This document shows, in pieces, positions 34,901 to 44,763 of a stretch of DNA of 57,413 nt. The notes under the pieces were generated by a model that was given only the letters and a program-made list of their open reading frames with translations, was not told where the DNA came from and made no database searches. The stretch's first letter is position 1; every line of letters starts with the position of its first letter. Made by a program: the position numbers and the translations under genes. This DNA comes from Chitinophagaceae bacterium. Its GTDB lineage: Bacteria; Bacteroidota; Bacteroidia; Chitinophagales; Chitinophagaceae. The stretch is taken from assembly GCA_947380905.1 (NCBI GenBank), contig CANCSS010000012.1, positions 1-57,413 on the forward strand. Reading direction: 5' to 3'.

Positions 34901-35762
34901 GGGTTAAACTAAAATGAAAGGATGAATCATTTTTTAATTGAGCAAACCTGGGTAAATCTACCAAAATAATTTGACCCAAATTCGCATAACCTCCAATGGT
35001 TTGGTGATTGGCCATTAAAACCATGAGTGAGCCATTGGGTAAAAGTTGCAAAGTTCCATTAGTAACTGCAGCAGATAAATATTGATTGGGCTTTGTTAAA
35101 TTAAGCATTGGCCCTTTTAATAAATAACCCATTCGGTTGGCTTGCAAGGTGGTAAAAAAGGGTTGGGTTAATAATTGTTGTAAAGATGCCTCCGTTAAGT
35201 CGTTCCAAGCCGGTCCTGGAATAAAGCGAATGGGGGAAGTAGAGAAAATGGTATTTTGAATAGAAGCAATGAAATCGGTATGCAAAGCATCATTCGTAAA
35301 ATTGGCATTCTCCAAAGGTGTTGTATCATATTCCGTATCTTTTTGTAGGGTTGTAGCAGCAAAGCTTTGACTGTTCAACCAGGCTGGGGCATTGATTTTT
35401 CCTTGAATTGCCAGGTAAGCAAAACTACCTTCAATTGGTTTTAAAAATTGCAATACATCGTTTTTGAATACTTGAATGGGTTTATTTAACTCAATACTTT
35501 TTTCATTTATTACTGGAACAAAATTGGCGCCTGTGATACAAATGATATAGTTGCTAGTAAAACAAAAACCACTTGCTGGAAAATGCAATTCAAAAACAGG
35601 GTAGTCAATTGGATTGTTAACGAGTGCATTTGCCAATTGGGCAGATAAATAATCCATGCTTCCATTGACTTGAATGCCAATGTGCTGAAACCCATACCGG
35701 CCTTGGTCTTGAATGGTATCCGCTATTCCTTTTTTTATAATTTTTATCGGCACAGCGCGCAT
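34845..35762 (-). CDS. pxpC: 5-oxoprolinase subunit C (KipA-like)
   Basis: Biotin-dependent-carboxyltransferase-like subunit of PxpABC. The 305-residue protein has the family opening IIKKGIADTIQDQGRYGFQHIGI and GSMDYLSAQLANALVNNP, then ICITGANFVPVIN, RFIPGPAWND near residue 180, RMGYLLKGP and the final LMANHQTIGGYANLGQIILVDLPRFAQL. In most genomes pxpB lies directly upstream; here pxpB is at 54184-54927 on the same strand, about 18 kb away. Confidence 0.92.
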   Translation of the reverse strand: MRAVPIKIIKKGIADTIQDQGRYGFQHIGIQVNGSMDYLSAQLANALVNNPIDYPVFELHFPASGFCFTSNYIICITGANFVPVINEKSIELNKPIQVFKNDVLQFLKPIEGSFAYLAIQGKINAPAWLNSQSFAATTLQKDTEYDTTPLENANFTNDALHTDFIASIQNTIFSTSPIRFIPGPAWNDLTEASLQQLLTQPFFTTLQANRMGYLLKGPMLNLTKPNQYLSAAVTNGTLQLLPNGSLMVLMANHQTIGGYANLGQIILVDLPRFAQLKNDSSFHFSLTHVNTAHQLYQQIQKGFIH

Positions 35763-36223
35763 TATTTTTTTGTGGAATCAAAGCAATAAAAAGTATTGAA
35801 TGACTCAACACTTTATGGTTTGAATTTCATGCTTTGATTGGACATGAAGTTAAAGAGATAATCAACAAATAATTCAAGTAGGGTAATATCGATGCTTTCA
35901 AAACAATTGTGATGACCCCTATTTGTTATATGTTAATTAATTGTTACGGTTCAATCAAAAGCTAACAAAATCAAAGGTTTTTAAAAAAATATTTAAAAAT
36001 AGGTGGTAAAATGCCAAAACGCAAACGTTTGAGAAAGCATTTTTTAAACAAAAACAGCCTATATATTCATATACATATAGTTATTAATTTATGTATAAAT
36101 GTATATTTATCATATTTTTATGAGCTTTTTTAAAGTTTTTTAACTTTATTTTGTGTTTTATAAAAAATCTGTCATAAATTTAATACACGAATTATTAATT
36201 TATATATCAAAAAAAAAACGATT
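35763..36223 (+). other. 461-base AT-rich intergenic region upstream of susC
   Basis: No coding frame is visible. It separates divergent pxpC and susC. It contains a CG-centred palindrome (36019-36034, listed separately), long A/T runs, and several imperfect -7-like sequences near 36140-36160 (TAACTTTA and TATTTTG), none a clean match. A long susC leader is possible. Confidence 0.5.
36019..36034. promoter_or_regulatory. Possible LacI-family operator upstream of susC
   Basis: ACGCAAACGTTTGAGA contains a perfect 10-base palindrome CAAACGTTTG (36022-36031) centred on CG, extended by C at 36020 and G at 36033. This resembles PurR/LacI-type operators. It is about 190 bases upstream of the susC ATG. 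No regulator gene is in the window. Confidence 0.4.
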
Positions 36224-39200
36224 ATGCAAAAACGCATTTTACAACAATTGATTATAATCCCTATCTTATTGTGGGGACTATTTTCGAATGCACAAACTAA
36301 AACCATTTCTGGTAAAGTTGTCTCTGCAAACGATGGCCAAGCTGTCGCTGGAGCTTCTATCTCAGTAAAAGGTCAAAGCGGTAGTGCAATTTCCAAAGCA
36401 GACGGTAGTTTTACTATTTCTGCAAATGGAGCTAAAGCTTTGGTAGTAAAATCTTTAAACTATGAAACTCAAGAAGTAGCTGTACCAGCTGGTGCATCTT
36501 CTATCACCATTAGTTTAACAGAATCTTCTAACAAACTTAACGAAGTCGTAGTAACTGCATTAGGTATCAAGCGTGAGAAGAAAGCTTTGACCTATGCTTC
36601 ACAACAAGTTAGTGGTGATGAGCTTAGAATATCAGCTTCTCCTAACTTCATGGATGCGTTAAGTGGTAAAGCCGCAGGTATTGATGTAAAAGTGAGTGCT
36701 TCTGGTGCTGGTGGATCTACAAAAGCAGTATTAAGAGGTGCTAAATCACTTATAGGTACTTCTGAAGCTTTGTATGTAATTGATGGGGTTCCGATGGTGA
36801 ACAACAAAGGTGGCCAACCAGGTTCATATGGTGGAACTGATGGTGGTGATGGTCTTACAACTATCAACCCTGATGACATCGAAAGCGTAAACGTATTAAA
36901 AGGTGCCAACGCATCTATATTATATGGTAGCCAAGGTGCAAATGGTGTAATCTTGATTACAACTAAGAAAGGTAAAAACGGTAAGATTGCAGTTAACTTT
37001 AACTCAAGCACTGTAATGGATCAAGTATCTGGTTTACCTGATTTCCAATACAAATATGGTACACCAACTGGTTCTGGTGATTATAGCTGGTCTAAAACTC
37101 CAGGTTCTTACCAACAAGGTTATATTAAAGATTTCTTCCAAACTGGAGTAAACGCTACAAATGGCGTTTCAATCAGTGGTGGATCTGATAAAACAACAGC
37201 TTATTTCTCTTATTCTAATTCTACAGTAAAAGGAGTAATGCCAACTAACACTTATGATAAAAACACAATTAGCTTAAATCAATCAACTAAATTTTTAGAT
37301 GATAAAATGACTTTAAGTTCAAATGTTATTTTCTCTAGTGAAAAATCATACAATCGTCCAGGTGCAGGTTATTACAATAACCCATTAACTGGTTTGTATT
37401 TATTTGCAAGAGAAAGAGATTTTGCTGGGTATAAAAACCAATACTCTATTTTCAATACTGCTAGAAACATGGATCAAATGAGCTGGTATTCTACAGAGGA
37501 AAAGCAAAACAACCCTTTCTGGGAATTGAATAAAGACTCTAAACTTCAAACAAAAAATCGTGTAATTGCGAATGTTAAATTACAATACGACATTACTAAG
37601 CATTGGAAATTTGAAACTAGAGCGAATATGGATTACAATGATGTAGTAAACGATAACCGTTATGCTGCAGGTGGAAACTCTGTAAGTGTAAGTCCTAATG
37701 GTACTTGGAGTTATTCTAGATACAATGACAAATCTGTTTATGCAGATGGAATTTTATCTTACAACAATACATTTGGTGATTTCACTTTGAATGCACTTGC
37801 TGGAGCTTCTTATGCTAAAAACACTTTTGGAGATGGTATGAGCGTAGGTAATGGTACTGTTTCTTTACAGTATCCTAACTTCTTCTCTTTCTCTAACATG
37901 CCTTATAACGTTATCTTTAACTCAACTTATAGCAGAACACTTAAGGATGGTTTATTTGCAAATGCTTCTGTGGGTTGGAAGGATATGGTATACTTAGATG
38001 TATCAGCTAGAAATGACTATGCTTCTACATTGGCTTTGACAGGTAATCAATCTTACTTGTATCCAGCATTTGGTCTTTCTGCAATCATCAGTCAAATGAT
38101 GACTTTGCCTGAAGCCATTTCTTTCTTTAAAGTAAGAGCTTCTCATTCTCAAACTGGTAATGAGGTTCCTTACAACGTGGTTAACCCTTACAACTCTATT
38201 GGTGGTGCAGGTGGCCCTTCTGGCATCGGTGGTATCAACAGAAATACACAGGTTCCTTTTACCAACTTACAACCTGAGATTATCACAGGGGATGAGTTTG
38301 GTGCTGAAATGAGATTCTTCAAAGGAAGATTTGGAATTGACTTTACTTACTATAATGATGTAAGTACAAACCAATTCTTAAGTTTAGCTGCTCCTTCTGG
38401 ATCTGGCTATACTTCTTATTATGTTAACGCAGGTAAAATTGTTAACAAAGGTTATGAGATTACAATTGATGCGGATATCATTAAAACAGATAAGTTGAAG
38501 TGGAAATCTTCAATCAACTTAGCACACAATGAAAACCAAATCGTTGAATTGATCGCATCTCAACCAAATTATACAATTGGTGGTGATGATGAAGGTTTCA
38601 GTTCAAGAATTTTAGCAGGTGGTTCTTTCAATGATGTATATGTTTATGACTTTGCAAGAGATGCAAGTGGTAGAATTATCTTAAGTGCTGCTGGTGTTCC
38701 AACTAAAGCGGCTGCTCAAACTAAACAAGGTAATGTTAACCCTGATATGATTGCAGGTTGGAATAACACAGTAAACTTTGGTAACTGGTTTGCAAGTGCT
38801 TTGATCAACGGTAAGTTTGGTGGAGTTGCTTTTTCTAAAACAGAAGCATTCTTAGATTCTTATGGAGTAAGCCAACGTTCTGCTGATGCAAGAGCTAGTG
38901 CTACTATGCCAATCAATGCTGTTTCAAGTACAGGTACTGCAGTAACTTCTATTGACCCAGTTATTTATTATAACGCAGTGGGAGATAGAAATAAAATTAT
39001 GTCACCTTACATCTATTCTAGAACTAACATTAGATTAGGTCAATTGTCTCTTGGTTATAACTTCAAAGTGAAGAATAGCATTGTTAAAAATGCTGCTGTT
39101 TCATTTGTAGGTAGAAACTTATTCTTCTTATCTAAAGTTGCGCCATTTGATCCTGAACAAGCAATGAGCACAGGAAACGGAATGCAGTCAAATGATGTGT

Positions 39201-39253
39201 TTGCTATGCCAGCCACAAGATCATTCGGCTTTAACGTAAAATTGAGTTTCTAA
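36224..39253 (+). CDS. SusC/RagA family TonB-linked outer membrane protein
   Basis: Outer-membrane barrel that, with the SusD lipoprotein as lid, imports oligomers by TonB energy. The 1009-residue protein has a signal peptide (1-24, ending FSNAQ), a CarboxypepD_reg-like domain (about 27-108), and a plug with SusC signatures ALGIKREKKALTYA, DALSGKAAGIDVK, VLRGAKSLIG, ALYVIDGVPM, INPDDIESVNVLKGANASILYGSQGANGVILITTKKG. A large barrel ends FGFNVKLSF. susD follows after 29 bases. No ECF sigma or anti-sigma gene is adjacent; regulation may instead involve the palindrome at 36019. Confidence 0.95.
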   Translation: MQKRILQQLIIIPILLWGLFSNAQTKTISGKVVSANDGQAVAGASISVKGQSGSAISKADGSFTISANGAKALVVKSLNYETQEVAVPAGASSITISLTESSNKLNEVVVTALGIKREKKALTYASQQVSGDELRISASPNFMDALSGKAAGIDVKVSASGAGGSTKAVLRGAKSLIGTSEALYVIDGVPMVNNKGGQPGSYGGTDGGDGLTTINPDDIESVNVLKGANASILYGSQGANGVILITTKKGKNGKIAVNFNSSTVMDQVSGLPDFQYKYGTPTGSGDYSWSKTPGSYQQGYIKDFFQTGVNATNGVSISGGSDKTTAYFSYSNSTVKGVMPTNTYDKNTISLNQSTKFLDDKMTLSSNVIFSSEKSYNRPGAGYYNNPLTGLYLFARERDFAGYKNQYSIFNTARNMDQMSWYSTEEKQNNPFWELNKDSKLQTKNRVIANVKLQYDITKHWKFETRANMDYNDVVNDNRYAAGGNSVSVSPNGTWSYSRYNDKSVYADGILSYNNTFGDFTLNALAGASYAKNTFGDGMSVGNGTVSLQYPNFFSFSNMPYNVIFNSTYSRTLKDGLFANASVGWKDMVYLDVSARNDYASTLALTGNQSYLYPAFGLSAIISQMMTLPEAISFFKVRASHSQTGNEVPYNVVNPYNSIGGAGGPSGIGGINRNTQVPFTNLQPEIITGDEFGAEMRFFKGRFGIDFTYYNDVSTNQFLSLAAPSGSGYTSYYVNAGKIVNKGYEITIDADIIKTDKLKWKSSINLAHNENQIVELIASQPNYTIGGDDEGFSSRILAGGSFNDVYVYDFARDASGRIILSAAGVPTKAAAQTKQGNVNPDMIAGWNNTVNFGNWFASALINGKFGGVAFSKTEAFLDSYGVSQRSADARASATMPINAVSSTGTAVTSIDPVIYYNAVGDRNKIMSPYIYSRTNIRLGQLSLGYNFKVKNSIVKNAAVSFVGRNLFFLSKVAPFDPEQAMSTGNGMQSNDVFAMPATRSFGFNVKLSF

Positions 39254-39282
39254 AAACGTAAAAAATATAAATTAATTACATT

Positions 39283-40887
39283 ATGAAAAAAATATTAATT
39301 GCATCAATGATTCTGGTTGTTTTTGGATCTTGTACAAAAGATTTCGAAACTACCAATCAGAGTCCAAATCAGATCTCAGATGTTCTTTTAAAACAAGACT
39401 TTAATCTGGTAGGATCGCCTTTCTCAGGTTATTTATTTAACTTATTTGGTCACCAAGTAGAGGAAGATCTTTGTTTTGATTCTTGGATGGGCTATATGAA
39501 CACGCCTACAGATTTCGTAGGTAACGTAAACAACACTACCTATTATATCCGTTGGAACTCTTATTGGGGACGTGTTTATGGTAGCATTATGTCACCAACA
39601 AAACAAACCATTACTTTAGCTGGAACTAACAATCTTCCTTTATTTGCTACTTGGGCTAAATTAATAAGAGTGATTGCTATGGCTAAATTAACTGCCATTC
39701 ATGGTCCAGTTATTTATAGCAAATACGGTTCTACTGATGCTAGTATCGCTTATGATACAGAGTCAGCCTTATATACTCAATTGTTTGCTGATTTAGATGC
39801 TATTCAAACCGATTTTGCTGCTAATAAGGCATACACAGGTTTTAAAGCATTTGATCCTAGTTACAAAGGAAGTATTCCTGCTTGGCAAAAAGTAGTAAAC
39901 TCTATGAGATTGCGTTTAGCGATGCGTCTTGTTAAAGTTGCTCCAGCTCTTGCAAAAACACAAGGTGAAAAAGCCATTGCTGATCCAGCTGGTTTGATTG
40001 TTGCAAATGCAGACAATTTCTTGATTTCTTTGAACGGAAATATTATGCCAGTTGCACAGATTTGTTACCAATGGGATGACACTCGTATGGGTGGACCAAT
40101 TGAGCAATTTATGGTAGGATACAATGATGGTAGAATTTCTAAATACTATGCACCAGTTGGTACAGCTTCTTTAGCTGCTGACCATCCTGCTTTGCCTTAC
40201 AAAGGTATCCGTAACGGATCTTGGAATCTTGCAAAAGCAGATAAAGTTCCTTTCTCTAAAATCTCTAATGATTTTAACTCAGTTCAAACTAGACGTGCAT
40301 TTACTGCTTCAGAAACTCATTTCTTATTAGCAGAAGCTGCTTTAAGAGGTTGGACTGGTGCTGGTGTTGCTAAGACTAACTATGAGAATGGTGTTAAATT
40401 GTCTTTTGCTGATTGGGGAGCAAGTGGTGCTGATGCTTATTTAGCAGATGCTACTAGCAAGCCAATTGATTATGTAGATCCAACAGATGCTGCATCTATC
40501 AAAATCAATCCAAAAGCAATTAATAGTGGTGCTGCTGCATCTACTATGACTATTGCTTGGGACGAAGCGGCTTCTAACGAAGTGAAGCTTGAAAGAATCA
40601 TGACTCAAAAGTGGTTGTCTTTATTTACAAATACTTTAGAAGCATGGTGTGATTTCAGAAGAACAGGATATCCTAAAATTCCTCATGTTGCTAAGAATGA
40701 TAGTAACGCTGATTGGGGAGTTATTCCTGCTGACCAATGGATCAAAAGAATGCCATTTATCAACGGTGAAAGAACTGGTAACACTGCTGCTGTAGCTGCT
40801 GCTGCTGCTTCAATGATGGGTGGTACTGGTAAAGATGATATCGCAACTCGTTTGTACTTTGATACAGGTGTTGCAACTAACTTCTAA
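39283..40887 (+). CDS. SusD/RagB family lipoprotein
   Basis: Surface lipoprotein that captures ligand and closes the SusC barrel. The 534-residue protein has a lipoprotein signal (VVFGSC, Cys at residue 16) and the helical TPR-like fold of the SusD-like_2 group: NQSPNQISDVL near the start, YNSYWGR-like IRWNSYWGRVYG, and QKWLSLFTNTLEAWCDFRRTGYPKI near residue 445. An Ala-rich run (AAVAAAAAS) near residue 505 is low complexity. The ligand cannot be read from sequence; the neighbours suggest an amino-sugar or related compound. A strong terminator follows. Confidence 0.9.
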   Translation: MKKILIASMILVVFGSCTKDFETTNQSPNQISDVLLKQDFNLVGSPFSGYLFNLFGHQVEEDLCFDSWMGYMNTPTDFVGNVNNTTYYIRWNSYWGRVYGSIMSPTKQTITLAGTNNLPLFATWAKLIRVIAMAKLTAIHGPVIYSKYGSTDASIAYDTESALYTQLFADLDAIQTDFAANKAYTGFKAFDPSYKGSIPAWQKVVNSMRLRLAMRLVKVAPALAKTQGEKAIADPAGLIVANADNFLISLNGNIMPVAQICYQWDDTRMGGPIEQFMVGYNDGRISKYYAPVGTASLAADHPALPYKGIRNGSWNLAKADKVPFSKISNDFNSVQTRRAFTASETHFLLAEAALRGWTGAGVAKTNYENGVKLSFADWGASGADAYLADATSKPIDYVDPTDAASIKINPKAINSGAAASTMTIAWDEAASNEVKLERIMTQKWLSLFTNTLEAWCDFRRTGYPKIPHVAKNDSNADWGVIPADQWIKRMPFINGERTGNTAAVAAAAASMMGGTGKDDIATRLYFDTGVATNF

Positions 40888-40907
40888 TTAAGAGTTAAGT
40901 ACTATAT

Positions 40908-40938
40908 AAAAGCCCCCCGAGAACTCGGGGGGCTTTTT
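40908..40938 (+). terminator. Intrinsic terminator after susCD
   Basis: AAAAGCCCCCCGAG, loop AA, CTCGGGGGGCTTTT: a perfect 14-bp stem with T tract. The core CCCGAGAACTCGGG is identical to the hairpin at 5199-5230. Confidence 0.9.
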
Positions 40939-41005
40939 GTTGGTATCATTGAAACAAAAGTTGGTTGGTATTCTATTCAATGGCTTTCTTTAATCATAGT
41001 CCTGA

Positions 41006-41443
41006 TTAAATCAATATTTTAACCGCTTGTCTAGCTCTTAATTTCCAACTGTTGTCTTGGAATTCCCATACCAGTAAAATTTTTAATTTGATGGGAGCCA
41101 CTTTGGGATCGGTAGAAGTAACCGCATTAAAAGTGTGTCTCACATAGGCGATATTTTGGTCCATGTCAATAGACTGATCTACAATGTCAATACTCACAAA
41201 GTCACTTTTCCCATTGACGATATTGGTTACAAATGTTTTTTGATCTTCTACTAGGCCTGCAGAATGGCCATAAGTTAATTTAGGAGAAGTAACACTAAGC
41301 AATAAGCTTTCATTGGCATCTATCAAACCAATTCTAAAATTTTCTAGGGCCTTGTTTAAGGCCAATTCTTTTTTGCTTTGCGCCGATGCTGTTAAAAAAA
41401 GCATGGATAAAAAGGCGACTAAAGTTAATTTGAGTTGTTTCAT
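41006..41443 (-). CDS. Exported NTF2-like (DUF4440) protein
   Basis: A 145-residue protein with a Sec signal peptide (about residues 1-21, ending LTASAQ) and an NTF2-like domain. Family features are the opening helix LALNKALENFRIGLIDANESLLLSV with SPKLTYGHSAG, the VSIDIVDQSI strand, NIAYVRHTFNAV, and a C-terminal LLVWEFQDNSWKLRARQAV. In these folds the domain may bind or isomerise a small ligand, but no activity is known. It is a single minus-strand gene between susD and the DUF5107 gene. Confidence 0.7.
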   Translation of the reverse strand: MKQLKLTLVAFLSMLFLTASAQSKKELALNKALENFRIGLIDANESLLLSVTSPKLTYGHSAGLVEDQKTFVTNIVNGKSDFVSIDIVDQSIDMDQNIAYVRHTFNAVTSTDPKVAPIKLKILLVWEFQDNSWKLRARQAVKILI

Positions 41444-41645
41444 GTTTAAAATATATTTAATAGGGAAGGTAAATAAAATTACAAATGCTACAAATAAAAT
41501 AGAAATGTGTATTTATTACACATTTGCTTTCTTAACCATTGATTTTCATCCCATTTTTAAAGAATCAGGATGAAAAATACTTAAATTTACAATGGCCCCA
41601 TTTACGTTGGAATAGGGGTATTATAAAACATTGCAACTTATCTAT

Positions 41646-44600
41646 ATGTTATTTAAAAAATTGGTTTTTTTGTGGGTTTTGTTAAGTGTTGCTTTAATTA
41701 GTTTGGCGCAAGCTGTCTCCACTGTTAAAGTGTATAAAAAAACCATTACTACCTATCCTTTTTCTGATCCCAATCCCATTCCTTTATTTACAAAATATTA
41801 TCCGTACTATCGTTTTGATGGGTATACCGATAAACCAACTAAAAAAGAATGGACCGTGGTAGAGTTGGAAAATGAATTTATTAAAATAACCATTCTTCCA
41901 GAAGTGGGCGGTAAAATTTGGTCTGCCTACGATAAAATAACCAAGCAAGATTTCTTGTACAATAACGATGTAGTAAAATTTAGAGATGTGGCCATGCGCG
42001 GGCCTTGGACAAGTGGGGGCATTGAATCTAACTATGGTATTTTTGGACATACGCCCAATTGCGCTACCCCAGTGGATTATACCACATTGAAAAGAGAGGA
42101 TGGGAGTGTGAGTTGTATCATTGGCGTGCTAGACTTAATTACAAGAACACCTTGGACCATTGATATAAATTTACCCAAGGACAAAGCCTATTTCACTACC
42201 CAATCTTTATGGTTTAATGCCACTGCTATCGAAGCACCTTATTATCATTGGATGAATGTGGGTTTAAGATCTAAAGGGAATTTAGAATTCATCTATCCAG
42301 GTCAAAATTTTATTGGACATGAGGGGGAGGTAGGTGAGTGGCCTTATAACAGTAAAAAAGATAGGAAGATAAATAATTACGAACAAAACGATTTTACAGG
42401 ATATCATTCTTATCATGTATTTGGCACCTATACCAATTTCTTTGGAGCTTATTATCATGACAATGAAAATGGCATGGTCCGATTTGCACCACACGATGAA
42501 AAAGCAGGCAAGAAAATCTGGATATGGGGCTTGGCAAGAGCTGGCATGATTTGGGAAAAATTATTAACGGATAAGGCAGGCCAATATGTAGAAGTGCAAT
42601 CGGGTAGGTTGTTTAACCAAAGCGCCGAAAACAGTACTTTTTCTCCGTTTAAACATAAAAGTTTTGCGCCTTACAATACCGACTTATGGAAAGAATACTG
42701 GTATCCAGTGTCAGCTACCAAAGGGATTAAGGAGGCCAATAATGTAGGGGCATTCAATACCGTGATCAACCATGGCAAAACATATATTTATTTTAATCCG
42801 GTACAGTCCATCAATGACACTTTAAAAATTTATCAAGACAATGAAGTAATTGCTACCCGCTTTGTAAAACTAAAGCCCATGCAATTGTATATGGATTCCA
42901 TTGCCAATACCAATGAAAACCTAGGGTTTGTGCTAGGAAATAACTTACTTAAATACAATATTGGAGAAAAGAATGAACTAGAGCGTCCAAGCACTTCACC
43001 CGCCGACTTTAATTGGAATAGTGCTTATGGTTTATACATTCAAGGTAAAGAATTTATCGACCAAAGAATGTATCCAAAAGCAAAAGAGAAATTAGAAGCT
43101 TCTTTGAAATTAGATCCCTATTTTCTTCCTGCCTTGGTCAAATACGCAAGCTTACAATATTATTATTTTGATTACAGCAGTGCGCTAAAAACCATTAAAA
43201 CTGCTTTAAGCATCGACACCCACGATGGCGCAGCCAATTACTATTATGGATTGATTCAATTGGCCCTTCATAGTAAAATGAATGCAAGAGATGGTTTTGA
43301 TTTAGCAAGCATTTCTGGTGAATTTAAAACGGCAGCGTATACTTCCTTGGCTTCCATCGAAATGCAAGACAATAATTTTGAAGGGGCCATCAAATTTGCT
43401 AATAAAGCCACGGACTTTAACAGGTACAACTTAAAGGCCATGGAGATAAAGGCGGTGGCATTGAGGAAATCAAATAAAGTAAATGAAGCTAAAGTTTTAT
43501 TAAGTGAAATATTGAAAATAGATCCCTTAAATCATTTTGCTCGATTTGAATTTACACAAATAGGAGATTCTGCAATTCAATATTTTACATCACTTATAAA
43601 AAATGAACAACCAGCGGAAACCTATCTTGAATTGGCTTGTTTTTACAATGAATTAAATGCGAAAACAGAAGCCATTAAATTATTAGAATTAATTTCAAAA
43701 CATCCCTTAGCCAATTACTTTCAAGCTTGGTTGTTGTCCTATGCTAATCCTAAAAAATCAAACGAACTTTTACAAAAAGCAAACAATACCTCGGTTGAAT
43801 TTATTTTGCCTTTTAGGTTAGAATTTGAACCCATCTTAAACTGGGCAGTGCATCAATCCACCAGCTGGAGGGCGAAGTACTATTTTGCCTTATTGCTTCA
43901 ATCCAGAGAAAAGTATAGCGAAGCTTTGCAGTTATTGAAAAATTGTAAAGAGGAGTCGAAGGATGCATTGTTTTATGCAACAAGAGCAAGATTGTTACAA
44001 CAAACTACCCCCACAGATACCATTGCGATTCATTCAGATTTAAATAAATCATTGTCGCTTGATCCTAACAATTGGAGATACCAAAAAGCACTTATTGATG
44101 CCTTGACTGAATCTGGGAAATACCAAGAAGCTTTGGTGATTGCATCTGGTTATTCCACTGTTCACCCTGATAACTATTTAATGGGTATGCTTGCAGCTAA
44201 AATAAGTTTGTTAAATAAAAAGTACAATACGACAGATGCCATTCTTAAAAACATCAATATTATTCCTTTTGAAGGTGCTACGGAGGGCCGAGAATTGTAC
44301 AGAGAAACAAAAATTCAATTGGCCCTGGAAAATTTTGACAAAAACAATACCACGGAAGCCATCAAGCAAGTAGAATTGGCCATGCTTTGGCCCGAAAACC
44401 TAGGGGTTGGAGCGCCTTATCCAGAAGAGGTGGACAATCGCATTGAATTCTATTTACTTGCTAAGTTTCATGCAAAATTAAATCATGACAAGGAGGCAGC
44501 CTTATACAGAGAAAAATTAAGTCATTACCTATTGGGCACTTACAATGACCCAGCAGGCAATCTATTGCAAGTAAGTGATCTAGGAAATGATCCAGAAAAA

Positions 44601-44753
44601 TTAAATCAAACAGTTCAAAGTATTAAAGGTGAATCTGTGAAAAATTGGTACCTTAATCTCATCAATCATAAAAACAATGATATGCCATTGGCTGAACAAA
44701 AATCATCTATGCGTATCCTAGATAAAATAAAAACAAGTATCCATCCATTTTAA
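41646..44753 (+). CDS. Exported DUF5107 / TPR protein
   Basis: A 1035-residue protein from ATG 41646 (upstream TTG 41631 is less likely) with a signal peptide ending LISLAQ. The N-terminal part (about residues 40-330) is a DUF5107 domain of mutarotase-like beta-sandwich type: FIKITILPEVGGKIWSAYD, RGPWTSGGIESNYGIFGHTP, YYHWMNVGLRSKGN. From about residue 460 a long TPR superhelix follows (ALKTIKTALSIDTHDGAANY, AIKFANKATDFNRYNLKAME and more). DUF5107 suggests carbohydrate contact; whether it is an epimerase, a hydrolase or only binds is unknown. The next gene follows after ten bases. Confidence 0.8.
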   Translation: MLFKKLVFLWVLLSVALISLAQAVSTVKVYKKTITTYPFSDPNPIPLFTKYYPYYRFDGYTDKPTKKEWTVVELENEFIKITILPEVGGKIWSAYDKITKQDFLYNNDVVKFRDVAMRGPWTSGGIESNYGIFGHTPNCATPVDYTTLKREDGSVSCIIGVLDLITRTPWTIDINLPKDKAYFTTQSLWFNATAIEAPYYHWMNVGLRSKGNLEFIYPGQNFIGHEGEVGEWPYNSKKDRKINNYEQNDFTGYHSYHVFGTYTNFFGAYYHDNENGMVRFAPHDEKAGKKIWIWGLARAGMIWEKLLTDKAGQYVEVQSGRLFNQSAENSTFSPFKHKSFAPYNTDLWKEYWYPVSATKGIKEANNVGAFNTVINHGKTYIYFNPVQSINDTLKIYQDNEVIATRFVKLKPMQLYMDSIANTNENLGFVLGNNLLKYNIGEKNELERPSTSPADFNWNSAYGLYIQGKEFIDQRMYPKAKEKLEASLKLDPYFLPALVKYASLQYYYFDYSSALKTIKTALSIDTHDGAANYYYGLIQLALHSKMNARDGFDLASISGEFKTAAYTSLASIEMQDNNFEGAIKFANKATDFNRYNLKAMEIKAVALRKSNKVNEAKVLLSEILKIDPLNHFARFEFTQIGDSAIQYFTSLIKNEQPAETYLELACFYNELNAKTEAIKLLELISKHPLANYFQAWLLSYANPKKSNELLQKANNTSVEFILPFRLEFEPILNWAVHQSTSWRAKYYFALLLQSREKYSEALQLLKNCKEESKDALFYATRARLLQQTTPTDTIAIHSDLNKSLSLDPNNWRYQKALIDALTESGKYQEALVIASGYSTVHPDNYLMGMLAAKISLLNKKYNTTDAILKNINIIPFEGATEGRELYRETKIQLALENFDKNNTTEAIKQVELAMLWPENLGVGAPYPEEVDNRIEFYLLAKFHAKLNHDKEAALYREKLSHYLLGTYNDPAGNLLQVSDLGNDPEKLNQTVQSIKGESVKNWYLNLINHKNNDMPLAEQKSSMRILDKIKTSIHPF

Positions 44754-44763
44754 AATCAACTTT

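Noticed and set aside
40780..40820. GCT triplet run in susD considered as a microsatellite
   Set aside because: It is short, in frame and encodes an Ala-rich surface loop; no evidence of variation.
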